64,000 nt of DNA from assembly GCF_026810505.1 (NCBI RefSeq), contig NZ_CP101750.1, positions 2,013,448 through 2,077,447 on the forward strand. Direction: 5' to 3'. Position 1 is the stretch's first letter, and each line of letters starts with the position of its first letter. This stretch comes from Streptomyces sp. Je 1-369 (GTDB lineage Bacteria > Actinomycetota > Actinomycetes > Streptomycetales > Streptomycetaceae). The notes under the pieces are model-generated. The model saw nothing but the letters and a program-made list of their open reading frames with translations, did not search any database and was not told the origin of the DNA. Below, piece by piece: positions 1-9,594 of this stretch. The translations under genes and the position numbers were made by a program.

Positions 1-868
<868 letters not shown>

Positions 869-1651
869 GTGCCGCGCATGCTGGACGTCAGCGACGACGT
901 ACGCGCCGAGATCGGCGACGAAGAAGCCGACCGGCTGCTCGCCGGAGACAACACCCCGGGCAGCTACGACTGCACGTCCTGCCGCACCCCCGGCGACGCG
1001 GAACAGGAGCGCACCAGCACCGTCCTGTTCGTCGGCGACGAGACGGCCGTGCTCGCCTTCGCCCACGCCACCTGCCTGCCCTCCCAGATCGTCACGGTCT
1101 CCGAGGAGCAGTTGCAGGGCGCCGTCCGTTCGATCACCGGGGACGACGGCGCCACGGCGGACGACGCGGCCCCGAGCCAGGCCGTGCTCGGCGTGACCAG
1201 CGGCCTCGTCCTGATCGAGGGCGAGCTGCGCCCCGCCCTGGTCGTGGAGCCGACCGGGGCCATCGCCCGCCCCGGCGGCGAGACCGGCGGCGGCGACGAG
1301 TTCCTGCCGCTCCTGATCGAACAGGGCTTCATGCCCGTCGCCTCCCTCGACACCGTGCCGCCCCCGCTGCACGGCTGGTCGGTGCTGCTCGCCATGGGCC
1401 AGCTGCACGCCATCCTGCAGCCCGGCACCGGCGGCGGCTCGCCCGTCGCCTGGTGGCAGGCGCACCACCCGCTCCAGGTCACCGAGGACTGGCGGACCGC
1501 GGCCAACAAGACCCAGACCGTGCTGCTCTTCGCGGCCCCCGTCGGCTCCATCGGCCGGCAGCCGCGCGAGGACATGCTGCGGGACGCGCTGGACAAGGCG
1601 GCGACCCACGGCCGCCTCGTCGCGAGCACCCTGCCGCTCGCCGGGACCTGA
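869..1651 (+). CDS. Conserved hypothetical protein with CxxC pair
   Basis: 260-aa soluble protein that I recognise only as a Streptomyces-type conserved hypothetical. GTG at 869 is chosen because an AGGAG ribosome site sits 6-7 bases upstream; an upstream in-frame extension to 689 has unlikely composition. Residues 32-37 hold 'YDCTSC', a CxxC that could bind metal or form a disulfide, and the mid-region is acidic. No signal peptide or membrane segment. It is alone between the Rpf-like gene and a small hypothetical, so context gives no function. Confidence 0.7.
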   Translation: MPRMLDVSDDVRAEIGDEEADRLLAGDNTPGSYDCTSCRTPGDAEQERTSTVLFVGDETAVLAFAHATCLPSQIVTVSEEQLQGAVRSITGDDGATADDAAPSQAVLGVTSGLVLIEGELRPALVVEPTGAIARPGGETGGGDEFLPLLIEQGFMPVASLDTVPPPLHGWSVLLAMGQLHAILQPGTGGGSPVAWWQAHHPLQVTEDWRTAANKTQTVLLFAAPVGSIGRQPREDMLRDALDKAATHGRLVASTLPLAGT

Positions 1652-1829
1652 CCGGCCCGGCCGCCCGCGGAGGCCGCCCCGGCCCCCGAACGCACCGGTC
1701 ACACGTGTGCGCCGGACGGGGAAACCGGTGCGGCCCCCGCATCCGGGGAGCGCCCGTTTCGTTGGCACATACGTGCATCCATACGACCCCTCCCGCCCCC
1801 GGCCGGCGTACCAGAGCCCCATCCCGTCC

Positions 1830-2126
1830 ATGCGCACCGCGCCGGACTCGACGGGCAACCACTCGGCCACACCCATCTACGACGCGCTGTACTCGGAGTA
1901 CCTCAGGGCCTTCAGGGCCCTGCCGGGCGACCGGAGCGGCGAGGAGGACCTGGGGTTCACCGCCTTCGCCCCGGGGCCGTACGGCATGCAGCACCGTGTG
2001 GACGCACGGCACGACCCGCGCTACAACCCGTTCCACGTGTCGCGCTACGGCCAGTACGAACACCACGGAACGAGCCACCACTCGTTCCCGGCGGCCCTGC
2101 CGCCCGGCCCGCGACACAGGCCCTAA
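1830..2126 (+). CDS. Small hypothetical protein upstream of der
   Basis: About 98 residues if it begins at ATG 1830 ('MRTAPDSTGNHSATPIYDAL'); the reading frame stays open back to 1707, giving 139 residues. The segment around 'TPIYDALYSEYLRAF' and 'LPGDRSGEEDLGFTAF' looks like real protein, while the C-terminal third is rich in His, Pro and Tyr and probably disordered. There is no clear ribosome site before 1830, so the start is uncertain. I recall similar small proteins in Streptomyces but know no function. It converges on der. Confidence 0.5.
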   Translation: MRTAPDSTGNHSATPIYDALYSEYLRAFRALPGDRSGEEDLGFTAFAPGPYGMQHRVDARHDPRYNPFHVSRYGQYEHHGTSHHSFPAALPPGPRHRP

Positions 2127-2213
2127 GGCCTGTCTGCCCGGACAGCCGAATGCCCGGCCTCCCCACGACGGGGGGCCGGGCATCGGTCTGTGTACGAGGT
2201 TCTCGCAGGCGCG

Positions 2214-3692
2214 TTACTTCTTGCGGCCGCGCTTCTCGCGCACCCGCACCGACACGTGGATCGGCGTGCCCTCGAAGCCGAACTCCTCGCGCAGACGGCG
2301 CTCCAGGAAGCGGCGGTAGCCCGCCTCGATGAAGCCCGACGCGAAGAAGACGAACCGCGGCGGCTTGGTGCCCGCCTGCGTGCCGAAGAGGATGCGGGGC
2401 TGCTTGCCGCCGCGGACCGGGTGCGGGTGGGAGGCGACGATCTCGCCGAGGAACGCGTTCAGACGCCCGGTCGGCACGCGCGTCTCCCAGCCCTCGAGGG
2501 CCGTCTCGATCGCGGGGACCAGCTTCTCCATGTGGCGCCCGGTGGTCGCCGACACGTTGACGCGCGGGGCCCAGGCCACCTGGGCGAGCTCCGTCTCGAT
2601 CTCCCGCTCCAGGTAGTAGCGGCGCTCCTCGTCGAGGGTGTCCCACTTGTTGTACGCGACGACGATCGCGCGGCCCGCCTCGACGGCCATCGTCACGATG
2701 CGCTGGTCCTGGACCGAGATGGACTCGGAGGAGTCGATGAGGATCACCGCGACCTCCGCCTTCTCGACGGCGGCGGCGGTGCGCAGCGACGCGTAGTAGT
2801 CCGCGCCCTGCTGGAGGTGGACGCGCTTGCGGATGCCCGCCGTGTCGACGAACTTCCAGGTCACGCCGCCCAGCTCGATGAGCTCGTCGACCGGGTCGCG
2901 GGTGGTGCCCGCCAGCTCGTTGACGACCACGCGGTCCTCGTTGGCCACCTTGTTCAGCAGCGAGGACTTGCCGACGTTCGGACGGCCGATGAGCGCGATG
3001 CGGCGCGGTCCGCCGATGGCCGCGCCGAAGGTCTGCGCGGGCGCCTCGGGCAGCGCCTCCAGGACGGCGTCCAGCATGTCGCCGGTGCCGCGGCCGTGCA
3101 GCGCGGAGATGGGGTGCGGCTCGCCGAGGCCCAGGGACCACAGGGCGGTGGCGTCGGCCTCGCCGGACGGTCCGTCGACCTTGTTGGCGCAGAGCACGAC
3201 GGGCTTGCCGGCCTTGCGGAGCAGCCGCACGACGGCCTCGTCCGTGTCGGTGGCGCCGACCGTGGCGTCGACGACGAAGACGACGGCGTCCGCCGCCTCG
3301 ATCGCGTACTCCGCCTGGGCGGCGACGGACGCGTCGATGCCGAGCACGTCCTGCTCCCAGCCGCCGGTGTCGACGAGCTTGAAGCGGCGGCCCGACCACT
3401 CCGCCTCATAGGTGACGCGGTCGCGGGTCACGCCGGGGCGGTCCTCCACGACGGCCTCGCGGCGGCCGATGATGCGGTTCACCAGAGTCGACTTGCCGAC
3501 ATTGGGGCGGCCGATGACGGCGAGGACGGGCAGCGGGCCGTGGCCCGCCTCCTCGATGGCGCCCTCGACGTCCTCGATGTCGAAGCCCTCTTCGGCGGCG
3601 AGCTCCATGAACTGTGCGTACTCGGCGTCGCCGAGCGCCCCGTGGTCGTGCTCGGCGGAGCCGTCGCCCTCGGGCTGGATCTGGTCGTTCAT
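2214..3692 (-). CDS. der: Ribosome-assembly GTPase Der (EngA)
   Basis: 492-aa double GTPase needed for late assembly of the 50S subunit. Both G domains carry the P-loop 'GRPNVGKS', at about residues 61-68 and 236-243, followed by G3 motifs 'DTGGW' and 'DTAGI' and G4 motifs 'NKVD' and 'NKWD'. The C-terminal hundred residues match the KH-like domain and end in the basic tail 'VREKRGRKK'. The first 50 residues are an acidic extension common in actinobacterial Der. It is last in the run aroH-tyrA-cmk-plsC-der on the minus strand, 81 bases after the acyltransferase. Very sure. Confidence 0.97.
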   Translation of the reverse strand: MNDQIQPEGDGSAEHDHGALGDAEYAQFMELAAEEGFDIEDVEGAIEEAGHGPLPVLAVIGRPNVGKSTLVNRIIGRREAVVEDRPGVTRDRVTYEAEWSGRRFKLVDTGGWEQDVLGIDASVAAQAEYAIEAADAVVFVVDATVGATDTDEAVVRLLRKAGKPVVLCANKVDGPSGEADATALWSLGLGEPHPISALHGRGTGDMLDAVLEALPEAPAQTFGAAIGGPRRIALIGRPNVGKSSLLNKVANEDRVVVNELAGTTRDPVDELIELGGVTWKFVDTAGIRKRVHLQQGADYYASLRTAAAVEKAEVAVILIDSSESISVQDQRIVTMAVEAGRAIVVAYNKWDTLDEERRYYLEREIETELAQVAWAPRVNVSATTGRHMEKLVPAIETALEGWETRVPTGRLNAFLGEIVASHPHPVRGGKQPRILFGTQAGTKPPRFVFFASGFIEAGYRRFLERRLREEFGFEGTPIHVSVRVREKRGRKK

Positions 3693-3773
3693 GAAGTCCG
3701 TACCTCGTCGTTCATCGTGGTGATCGGTGCACCGGCCTCGTGTCGGTCCTGCGCACTACTTGATAAGTCTCGC

Positions 3774-4421
3774 TCAGCGCCCGGTCAGGCGCCTGGCGTT
3801 TTCCAGGTGGCCGGTGAGCCGCTCCTGGATGCGCACGGTCGCCTCGTCGAGCGCCTTGCGCGTGCGGCGGCCGCTGCCGTCGCCCGCGTCGAAGGGCTCC
3901 CCGAAGACGACGTCGACGCGGCTGCGGAGCGGGGGCAGCTGCTTTATCAACCGTCCCGGCCGCTCCGTGCTTCCCAGCACCGCGACCGGCACGATCGGTG
4001 CGTCGGCCCGCACCGCGAAGTACGCGAGCCCGGCCCGCAGCGACGCGAAGTCGCCCTCGCCCCGGGTGCCCTCCGGGAAGATGCCGAGGACGCCGCCCTG
4101 CTGCAGGACGCCGAGCGCACGGGTGATGGCCGTGCGGTCGGCGACCGAGCGGTCCACCTTCAGCTGGCCGATGCCGTGCAGGAAGGAGCCGAGGGGCCCG
4201 ATGAACGCTTCCTTCTTGATCAGGAAGTGCGTGGGCCGGGGCGCGACGCCCATGACCATCGGGCCGTCGACGTTGTGCGAGTGGTTGACGGCCAGGATCA
4301 CGGGCCCGCTCGCGGGCACCCGCCAGGCGCCGAGCACCCGCGGCTTCCACAGGCCGTACATGAGGCCGACGCCGATCCGGCGGCCGACCTCCGCGCCCCG
4401 CTCGGAAGCACCTTCAGTCAC
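3774..4421 (-). CDS. PlsC-like lysophospholipid acyltransferase
   Basis: 215-aa member of the 1-acyl-glycerol-3-phosphate acyltransferase family, which makes phosphatidic acid at the inner face of the membrane. The catalytic H(x4)D motif is 'NHSHNVD' (His47, Asp52) and the substrate-binding block is 'FPEGTRG' near residues 115-121. GTG at 4421 is chosen because it overlaps the cmk stop codon (GTGA), giving translational coupling; a longer frame to 4460 exists. The short amphipathic or hydrophobic N-terminus fits membrane association. Position between cmk and der is common in Streptomyces. Exact acyl acceptor is inferred. Confidence 0.9.
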   Translation of the reverse strand: MTEGASERGAEVGRRIGVGLMYGLWKPRVLGAWRVPASGPVILAVNHSHNVDGPMVMGVAPRPTHFLIKKEAFIGPLGSFLHGIGQLKVDRSVADRTAITRALGVLQQGGVLGIFPEGTRGEGDFASLRAGLAYFAVRADAPIVPVAVLGSTERPGRLIKQLPPLRSRVDVVFGEPFDAGDGSGRRTRKALDEATVRIQERLTGHLENARRLTGR

Positions 4422-5113
4422 TTGGCGGCCCGCTTCTCCTCGACGAGGGTGACCACGCATTCGATGACCTGCTGGAGCGTGAGCTCGGTCGTGTCGACCT
4501 CGACGGCGTCGCCGGCCTTGGCCAGCGGGGACGTCTTGCGGCTGGAGTCGGCCGCGTCCCGCTTGATCAGGGCTTCCTGCGTCGCCTTGATGTCGGCGCC
4601 CTTCAGCTCGCCGGAGCGGCGGGCGGCGCGCGCCTCGGGCGACGCGGTGAGGAAGACCTTCAGGTCGGCGTCGGGCAGCACGGTCGTGCCGATGTCACGG
4701 CCCTCGACGACGATGCCCTTCTCGGCCGAGACCGCGATGGAGCGCTGGAGCTCGGTGATGCGGGTGCGGACCTCGGGGACGGCGCTGACCGCGCTGACCT
4801 TCGAGGTGACGTCGGTGGTGCGGATCGGCCCGGCGACGTCGGTGCCGTCGACCGTGATGGTCGGGGCGGCCGGGTCGGTGCCGGAAACGATCTCGGGCTT
4901 GCCCGCGACAGCGGCGATCGCCGTCGGGTCGGTGAGGTCGATGCCGTGGTGCACCATCCACCAGGTGATGGCCCGGTACTGGGCACCGGTGTCCAGGTAG
5001 CTGAGGCCGAGCTGGGCGGCGACAGCCTTCGAGGTGCTCGACTTGCCCGTGCCGGACGGTCCGTCGATGGCGACGATCACGGCTGCCGGGGCGGCGGTTT
5101 CGGCTGTTTCCAC
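4418..5113 (-). CDS. cmk: Cytidylate kinase
   Basis: Phosphorylates CMP and dCMP with ATP in pyrimidine salvage. The P-loop 'GPSGTGKSS' lies at residues 18-26 and the CMP-binding region includes 'DTGAQYRAI' and 'VEGRDIGTTVLPDADLKVFL', with lid arginines in 'ARAARR'. GTG 5113 gives 231 residues and places the P-loop at the usual distance from the N-terminus; the frame extends to 5194 without family-like sequence. Its stop overlaps the start of the acyltransferase gene. 124 bases separate it from the dehydrogenase upstream. Confidence 0.95.
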   Translation of the reverse strand: METAETAAPAAVIVAIDGPSGTGKSSTSKAVAAQLGLSYLDTGAQYRAITWWMVHHGIDLTDPTAIAAVAGKPEIVSGTDPAAPTITVDGTDVAGPIRTTDVTSKVSAVSAVPEVRTRITELQRSIAVSAEKGIVVEGRDIGTTVLPDADLKVFLTASPEARAARRSGELKGADIKATQEALIKRDAADSSRKTSPLAKAGDAVEVDTTELTLQQVIECVVTLVEEKRAAK

Positions 5114-5237
5114 GGGGCTGTGGGCACCTTTCGCATGACGCGGGCCAGGGAGGCGGGGCGCGAACGCGCCCCGCACAAGGTTACTGGCTCGCACGCTCTG
5201 CCCCGACAGCCCCTTCGCGGTCCCGTTCGCGGTCCCG

Positions 5238-6323
5238 CTACTGCCGGATCGACCAGCCGCGTTCCCGCAGCGCCGCCGTGAGCACCGGCGCGGACCGCGG
5301 CTCGACCATCAGCTGCATCAGACCGGCCTGCTGCCCGGTCGCGTGCTCGATGCGGACGTCCTCGATGTTGACGCCCGCGGCGTCCGCGTCGGCGAAGATA
5401 CGGGCCAGCTGGCCCGGCTGGTCGTTGATGAGCACCGCGACGACCTCGTACGCGGCCGGGGCCGCGCCGTGCTTGCCGGGCACCCTGACCTGTCCCGCGT
5501 TGCCGCGCCGCAGCATGCTCTCGACCCCGGCGGCGCCCTCGGCCCACTTGTCGCTGTCGGCGGACTGCAGCGCGCGCAGCGCCGTCACCGTCTCGTCGAG
5601 GTCGGAGGCGACCTGCGCGAGCAGGTCGGCGACGGGTCCCGGGTTGGCGGAGAGGATGTCGATCCACATCCGCGGGTCGGACGCGGCGATCCGCGTGACA
5701 TCGCGGATGCCCTGGCCGCAGAGCCGTACCGCGGACTCCTCGGCGTGCTCGAGACGGGCCGCGACCATGCTGGAGACCAGGTGCGGCATGTGCGAGACGA
5801 GGGCGACCGCGCGGTCGTGGGCGTCGGCGTCCATGACGACGGGCACGGCCCGGCAGAGGGCGACGAGCTCGAGGGCGAGGTTGAGCACCTCGGTGTCGGT
5901 GTCCCGGGTCGGCGTGAGCACCCAGGGCCTGCCCTCGAAGAGGTCGGCGGTGGCGGCCAGCGGGCCGCTGCGCTCGCGCCCGGACATGGGGTGCGTGCCG
6001 ATGTACGGGGTGAGGTCGAGGCCGAGCGCCTCGAGCTCGCGGCGGGGGCCGCCCTTGACGCTCGCCACGTCGATGTAGGCGCGCGCGACTCCGCGGCCCA
6101 TCACGTCGGCCAGTGTGGTGGCGACGTGCGCGGGCGGTACGGCGACGACGCAGAGGTCGACGATGCCCGCGGGCTCCTCGTCCGTGCCGGCGCCGAGCGC
6201 GGCGGCGGTCCGGGCCTGGCCCGGGTCGTGGTCGGCGAGGTGGACGGTGACGCCACGGGAGGCGAGGGCCAGGGCTGCGGAGGTGCCGATCAGGCCGGTG
6301 CCGATGACGAGGGCGGTTCTCAC
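5238..6323 (-). CDS. tyrA: Prephenate dehydrogenase with ACT domain
   Basis: 361-aa enzyme converting prephenate to 4-hydroxyphenylpyruvate in tyrosine synthesis. The N-terminal Rossmann motif is 'VIGTGLIGTSAALAL' at about residue 6; 'GTHPMSGRERSGP' is the substrate-site block, and the helical dimerisation domain follows. The last 75 residues ('EVVAVLINDQPGQLARIF') form an ACT domain, suggesting feedback by an aromatic amino acid. Start GTG at 6323 overlaps the aroH stop (GTGA), so the two steps of the pathway, chorismate mutase then dehydrogenase, are translated together. Confidence 0.95.
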   Translation of the reverse strand: MRTALVIGTGLIGTSAALALASRGVTVHLADHDPGQARTAAALGAGTDEEPAGIVDLCVVAVPPAHVATTLADVMGRGVARAYIDVASVKGGPRRELEALGLDLTPYIGTHPMSGRERSGPLAATADLFEGRPWVLTPTRDTDTEVLNLALELVALCRAVPVVMDADAHDRAVALVSHMPHLVSSMVAARLEHAEESAVRLCGQGIRDVTRIAASDPRMWIDILSANPGPVADLLAQVASDLDETVTALRALQSADSDKWAEGAAGVESMLRRGNAGQVRVPGKHGAAPAAYEVVAVLINDQPGQLARIFADADAAGVNIEDVRIEHATGQQAGLMQLMVEPRSAPVLTAALRERGWSIRQ

Positions 6324-6682
6324 TGGGCGATGTCCTTGCGGAGTGCGGCCGCGGCGCCGAGGTACACGTGGGTGATCTCGGAGCGGGCCCGGTCGGTGTC
6401 GATGTGCGCGAGGACGCGGACGACGCGGGGCAGGGCGCCCTCGATGTCCAGCTCCTGTGCGCAGATCAGCGGTACGTCGACGATGCCGAGTCCGCGGGCG
6501 GCGGCCGCGGGGAAGTCGCAGTGCAGGTCGGGCGTGGCCGTGAACCAGATGCTGATCAGGTCGTCCTGCGTCAGACCGTTCCGCTCCAGGACGCCGGTGA
6601 GCAGCGCGCCGACCTGCTCGGCCATGTGCCCGGCCTCGTCCCGTTCCAGCTGGACGGCGCCCCGGACCGCTCGTACCGCCAC
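6320..6682 (-). CDS. aroH: Chorismate mutase, AroH class
   Basis: 120-aa monofunctional chorismate mutase of the trimeric alpha/beta barrel (Bacillus AroH) class, turning chorismate into prephenate. Signature parts are the N-terminal 'VRAVRGAVQLERDE', 'FTATPDLHCDFPAAAAR' and the C-terminal 'HVYLGAAAALR'. GTG 6682 has an AAGAGGGG ribosome site and gives the normal family length; longer in-frame extensions cross unlike sequence. It heads the run that ends in der and is coupled to prephenate dehydrogenase by a 4-base overlap. Confidence 0.95.
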   Translation of the reverse strand: MAVRAVRGAVQLERDEAGHMAEQVGALLTGVLERNGLTQDDLISIWFTATPDLHCDFPAAAARGLGIVDVPLICAQELDIEGALPRVVRVLAHIDTDRARSEITHVYLGAAAALRKDIAQ

Positions 6683-6719
6683 GTCACTGCCCCTCTTGCC
6701 GCACGTACGCCTTGGATGA

Positions 6720-7109
6720 GCGTCCAGCCTATCCAGCGTCCGCCGCGGTGGCGCGCGGCGCCCGTCTGCCGAGACGGACGGCCCGGACCCTGGACGAGAC
6801 GGCGGCTCGGGGGATCCCGCGGGTCCGGAGCCGGCGAAGACCGCCGAGGTGCCGGTGGGCGGCGGCAAGGTCGTCAAGGACAGGAAGGTCGTCGTGACGC
6901 AGCCGGAGAGCGGCACCTTCAAGGCGTTCTCGGCCGTGTGCACCCACTCGGGCCGCCTGGTCGCGGAGGTGGCGGACGGCACGATCAACTGCCCGTGCCA
7001 CGGCAGCAAGTACCGGGTGGCCGACGCGTCGGTGGCGGAGGGTCCCGCCCCGCGCCCGCTGTCCGAGGAGAAGATCACCGTCACCGGAAATTCGATCATC
7101 CTGGGCTGA
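6720..7109 (+). pseudogene. Rieske 2Fe-2S protein lacking its export signal
   Basis: The frame is open from 6720 (TGA just before) and encodes an acidic linker followed by a Rieske domain: 'SAVCTHSGRLV' then 'NCPCHGSKY'. Related Streptomyces proteins begin with a Tat signal peptide or lipoprotein anchor; here none is present and no ATG or well-placed ribosome site precedes the domain, the first plausible start being GTG 6849 (86 aa). The cluster ligands C-x-H and C-x-x-H remain, but the box-1 cysteine that makes the stabilising disulfide is replaced by Arg (GR instead of GC). Probably a decayed gene; a cytoplasmic 86-aa product is possible. Confidence 0.65.
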
Positions 7110-7131
7110 TCCGGGCCCGTACGCTCCCTGC

Positions 7132-7902
7132 ATGCACCCTCAGGACCTGGTACGCGACCACACCGTCTACTCCTGCGTGATGGGTTCGCGCGCCTTCGGC
7201 CTGGCCACGGACGACAGCGACACCGACCGCAGGGGCATCTTCCTCGCCCCCACACCGCTGTTCTGGCGCTTCGACAAGCCCCCGACGCATGTCGACGGGC
7301 CCGACGACGAACAGTTCAGCTGGGAGCTGGAACGGTTCTGCGAGCTCGCGCTGCGCGCCAATCCGAACACCCTGGAATGCCTGCACTCCCCGCTCGTCGA
7401 GCACGTCACGGAGACCGGGCGCGAACTGCTCGCGCTGCGCGGCGCGTTCCTCTCCCGCCAGGCCCACGACACCTTCGCCCGCTACGCCCTCGGCCAGCGC
7501 AAGAAGCTCGACGCCGACGTCCGCACGCACGGCGCCCCGCGCTGGAAACACGCCATGCACCTGCTGCGGCTCCTGATGTCCTGCCGCGACCTGCTGCGCA
7601 CCGGCGAGCTGACCATCGACGTCGGCGACCAGCGCGAGCCGCTGCTCGCGGTGAAGCGCGGCGAGCTGTCCTGGCCGCGGGTCGAGTCCTGGATGAACCG
7701 TCTCGCCGCGGAGTCGGAGGACGCGGCCGTGCACAGCCCGCTCCCCGCCGAACCCGACCGGGAACGGGTCGAGGACTTCCTGTTCCGTACGCGCCGGGCG
7801 TCAGCCCTGGAGCCCCTGAAGCCCCTGAAGCCCCTGAAGGCGTACGCGGACGACGAGGTCGTGCAGCGCGTCGTGCGCCGTGTGGGAACCGGGCAGCACT
7901 GA
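7132..7902 (+). CDS. RlaP-like nucleotidyltransferase (first of a pair)
   Basis: 256-aa protein of the Pol-beta nucleotidyltransferase superfamily, close to RlaP, the family named for its link to RNA ligases. The active site is 'GSRAFGLATDDSDTDRRG': the GS motif followed by D-x-D. The helical C-terminal half resembles that of the convergent gene at 7801-8589, so the two look like distant paralogues. ATG 7132 has no obvious ribosome site. Its 3' end overlaps the minus-strand paralogue by 102 bases and holds a 9-bp repeat read as PLK. Substrate unknown; the family is thought to act on RNA or protein ends. Confidence 0.82.
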   Translation: MHPQDLVRDHTVYSCVMGSRAFGLATDDSDTDRRGIFLAPTPLFWRFDKPPTHVDGPDDEQFSWELERFCELALRANPNTLECLHSPLVEHVTETGRELLALRGAFLSRQAHDTFARYALGQRKKLDADVRTHGAPRWKHAMHLLRLLMSCRDLLRTGELTIDVGDQREPLLAVKRGELSWPRVESWMNRLAAESEDAAVHSPLPAEPDRERVEDFLFRTRRASALEPLKPLKPLKAYADDEVVQRVVRRVGTGQH

Positions 7903-8589
7903 CGCCGCCTGCGCCTCGTCGAGGACGGCGTGCAGCCGCTCCACGTCGGCGGCCACGCGCGCGTGGTCCACGTCGGCGCCGCCGTGCTCGGCCTCACCCT
8001 TGGCGGCGACGAGCTCGGGCAGATAGGCGGGGGCATCCACCTCGCCGATCAGCGTGGGCAGATGCGCCACCACGGCACCGCCGCGCATCAGATGGATCCC
8101 GGTCAGCAGCACACGGAACGTGTAGAGCAGCGGCTTGAGCTCGCCGTTCTTCTCGAAGAGCCGCCACTGGGTCTTCGCGAACCCCCGGTAGTGGTGGGCG
8201 TGGTGGCTGGTGAGGACGTCCGGGGCGTGCGCGACGAGCTCCGCGTGCACGTCGGTGGTGTGCACGACCAGCGGGGAGAGCAGCTGCTCCAGGACGTATC
8301 CGTTGTGGCGCAGCATCAGCCGCACGAACTTGCGCAGGTCGTGCGTGACGAGGTCCATCTCGACGCCGTCCCTGTCCCACATCCTCGACCGCGTCTCCTC
8401 CGGCTCCCGCAGCCCCACCAGGTCGGTCACCGGCAGCAGGTGCACGCCCCGCAGGTCCACGTCCGAGTCGCGGGAGGGGAAGCCGTACAGGTGCGCCCCG
8501 GAGACCGTCGCGAAGAGCAGCGGGTCACGCTGCTCGGCGACGACGGAGGTCAGGTCGATGTCCAGGTCGGGGCCGAGGTCCACAGTCAT
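7801..8589 (-). CDS. RlaP-like nucleotidyltransferase (second of a pair)
   Basis: 262-aa relative of the plus-strand gene at 7132-7902. The nucleotidyltransferase active site is 'GAHLYGFPSRDSDVDLRG'. ATG 8589 lies 3 bases after the stop of the ADP-ribosylglycohydrolase gene, so it is the third cistron of a run that starts with the Nudix/winged-helix regulator. The C-terminus is the repeat tail LQGLQGLQG, produced by the 9-bp DNA repeat shared with the opposite strand. Co-transcription with ADP-ribose enzymes hints at a nucleotide-transfer reaction tied to NAD or ADP-ribose; that is inference. Confidence 0.82.
   Translation of the reverse strand: MTVDLGPDLDIDLTSVVAEQRDPLLFATVSGAHLYGFPSRDSDVDLRGVHLLPVTDLVGLREPEETRSRMWDRDGVEMDLVTHDLRKFVRLMLRHNGYVLEQLLSPLVVHTTDVHAELVAHAPDVLTSHHAHHYRGFAKTQWRLFEKNGELKPLLYTFRVLLTGIHLMRGGAVVAHLPTLIGEVDAPAYLPELVAAKGEAEHGGADVDHARVAADVERLHAVLDEAQAASVLPGSHTAHDALHDLVVRVRLQGLQGLQGLQG
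7812..7838. repeat. Three tandem 9-bp units inside two overlapping genes
   Basis: GCCCCTGAA occurs three times in a row. On the plus strand it gives Pro-Leu-Lys repeats, on the minus strand Leu-Gln-Gly repeats, both at the C-termini of the two convergent nucleotidyltransferase genes. Confidence 0.85.
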
Positions 8590-8592
8590 GGC

Positions 8593-9594
8593 TCAAGCGT
8601 CCCAGAGCGCCCCGAACGCCTGGAGCTCGACCCTGTGTTCGATCCGGTCCGCCCACTCGGCCGGCCAGGCGTCCGCGCCGAGGTGGGCCCCGGCGAAGGC
8701 GCCCGTGAGGCAGGCGATCGAGTCCGAGTCCCCCGACGTGCAGGCGGCCCTGCGCAGCGCGGTGACCGGCTCGTCGACGAACATCAGGAAGCAGAGCAGC
8801 CCGGTGGCGAAGGCCTCCTCGGCGATCCAGCCCTCGCCGGTCGCGAGACAGGGGTCCGTCTCGGGCGACGGCGAGCGCAGCGCGTCACGGAGCCGCTCGA
8901 GGGCGCCGAGGCATTCGTCCCAGCCGCGCGCGATGAACGCCTCGGGCGACGCGTCCCCGCCCCGCGTCCACAGCTCGCCGAGCCAGCGCTCGTGGTACGT
9001 CTCCCGGTTGTCGTACGCGTACGAGCGAAGCAGCCCGACCAGGCCCGTCGGCTCGGCGCCCGCGGCGAGCAGCCGGACGGCGTGGGCGGTGAGGTCGGAG
9101 GCGGCGAGCGCGGTCGGGTGGCCGTGGGTGAGGGCGGACTGGAGCTGGGCGGCGCCCGCCCGCTGTCCGTCGTCGAGCCCGGGTGCGAGTCCGACCGGTG
9201 CGACGCGCATGTTGGCGCCGCAGCCCTTGGAGTGCACCTGGCTCGCCTCCTCCCACGGCTTGCCGGTCTTGAGGAGGCAGCAGGCCTTGAGGCAGGTGTT
9301 GCCGGGCGCGCGGTTGTTCTCCGGCGACTGGTACCAGTCCACGAACTCCTCGCGCAGCGGCCGCTCGAGACGCTTGGGCCCGAGCGTCCCCCGGTCCATG
9401 GCGGTGCGCAGGCCGCGGCTCAGGGCGAGCGTCATCTGCGTGTCGTCGGTGATGTACGCCGGTTCCGGCAGCGCCATCTCACGCCAGGGCCCGCACTTGG
9501 CAAGGATCGAGGGCACGTCGTCGAACTCGGTCGGGAAGCCGAGCGCGTCCCCGAGGGCGAGCCCTATGAGGGATCCCGTGGCGGCACGCTTCAT
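8593..9594 (-). CDS. ADP-ribosylglycohydrolase (DraG/ARH family)
   Basis: 333-aa hydrolase of the family that removes ADP-ribose from proteins or other acceptors using two Mg ions. Visible metal motifs are the N-terminal 'GSLIGLALGDALGFPTE', 'ITDDTQMTLALSRGL' (T-D-D-T) and the C-terminal 'TSGDSDSIACLTGAFAGA' (G-D-S-D-S), so the active site looks complete. ATG 9594 overlaps the TGA of the regulator gene upstream (ATGA), and the nucleotidyltransferase gene follows after 3 bases. The tight run suggests a shared pathway. Target (protein Arg, DNA or RNA, or small molecule) unknown. Confidence 0.9.
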   Translation of the reverse strand: MKRAATGSLIGLALGDALGFPTEFDDVPSILAKCGPWREMALPEPAYITDDTQMTLALSRGLRTAMDRGTLGPKRLERPLREEFVDWYQSPENNRAPGNTCLKACCLLKTGKPWEEASQVHSKGCGANMRVAPVGLAPGLDDGQRAGAAQLQSALTHGHPTALAASDLTAHAVRLLAAGAEPTGLVGLLRSYAYDNRETYHERWLGELWTRGGDASPEAFIARGWDECLGALERLRDALRSPSPETDPCLATGEGWIAEEAFATGLLCFLMFVDEPVTALRRAACTSGDSDSIACLTGAFAGAHLGADAWPAEWADRIEHRVELQAFGALWDA

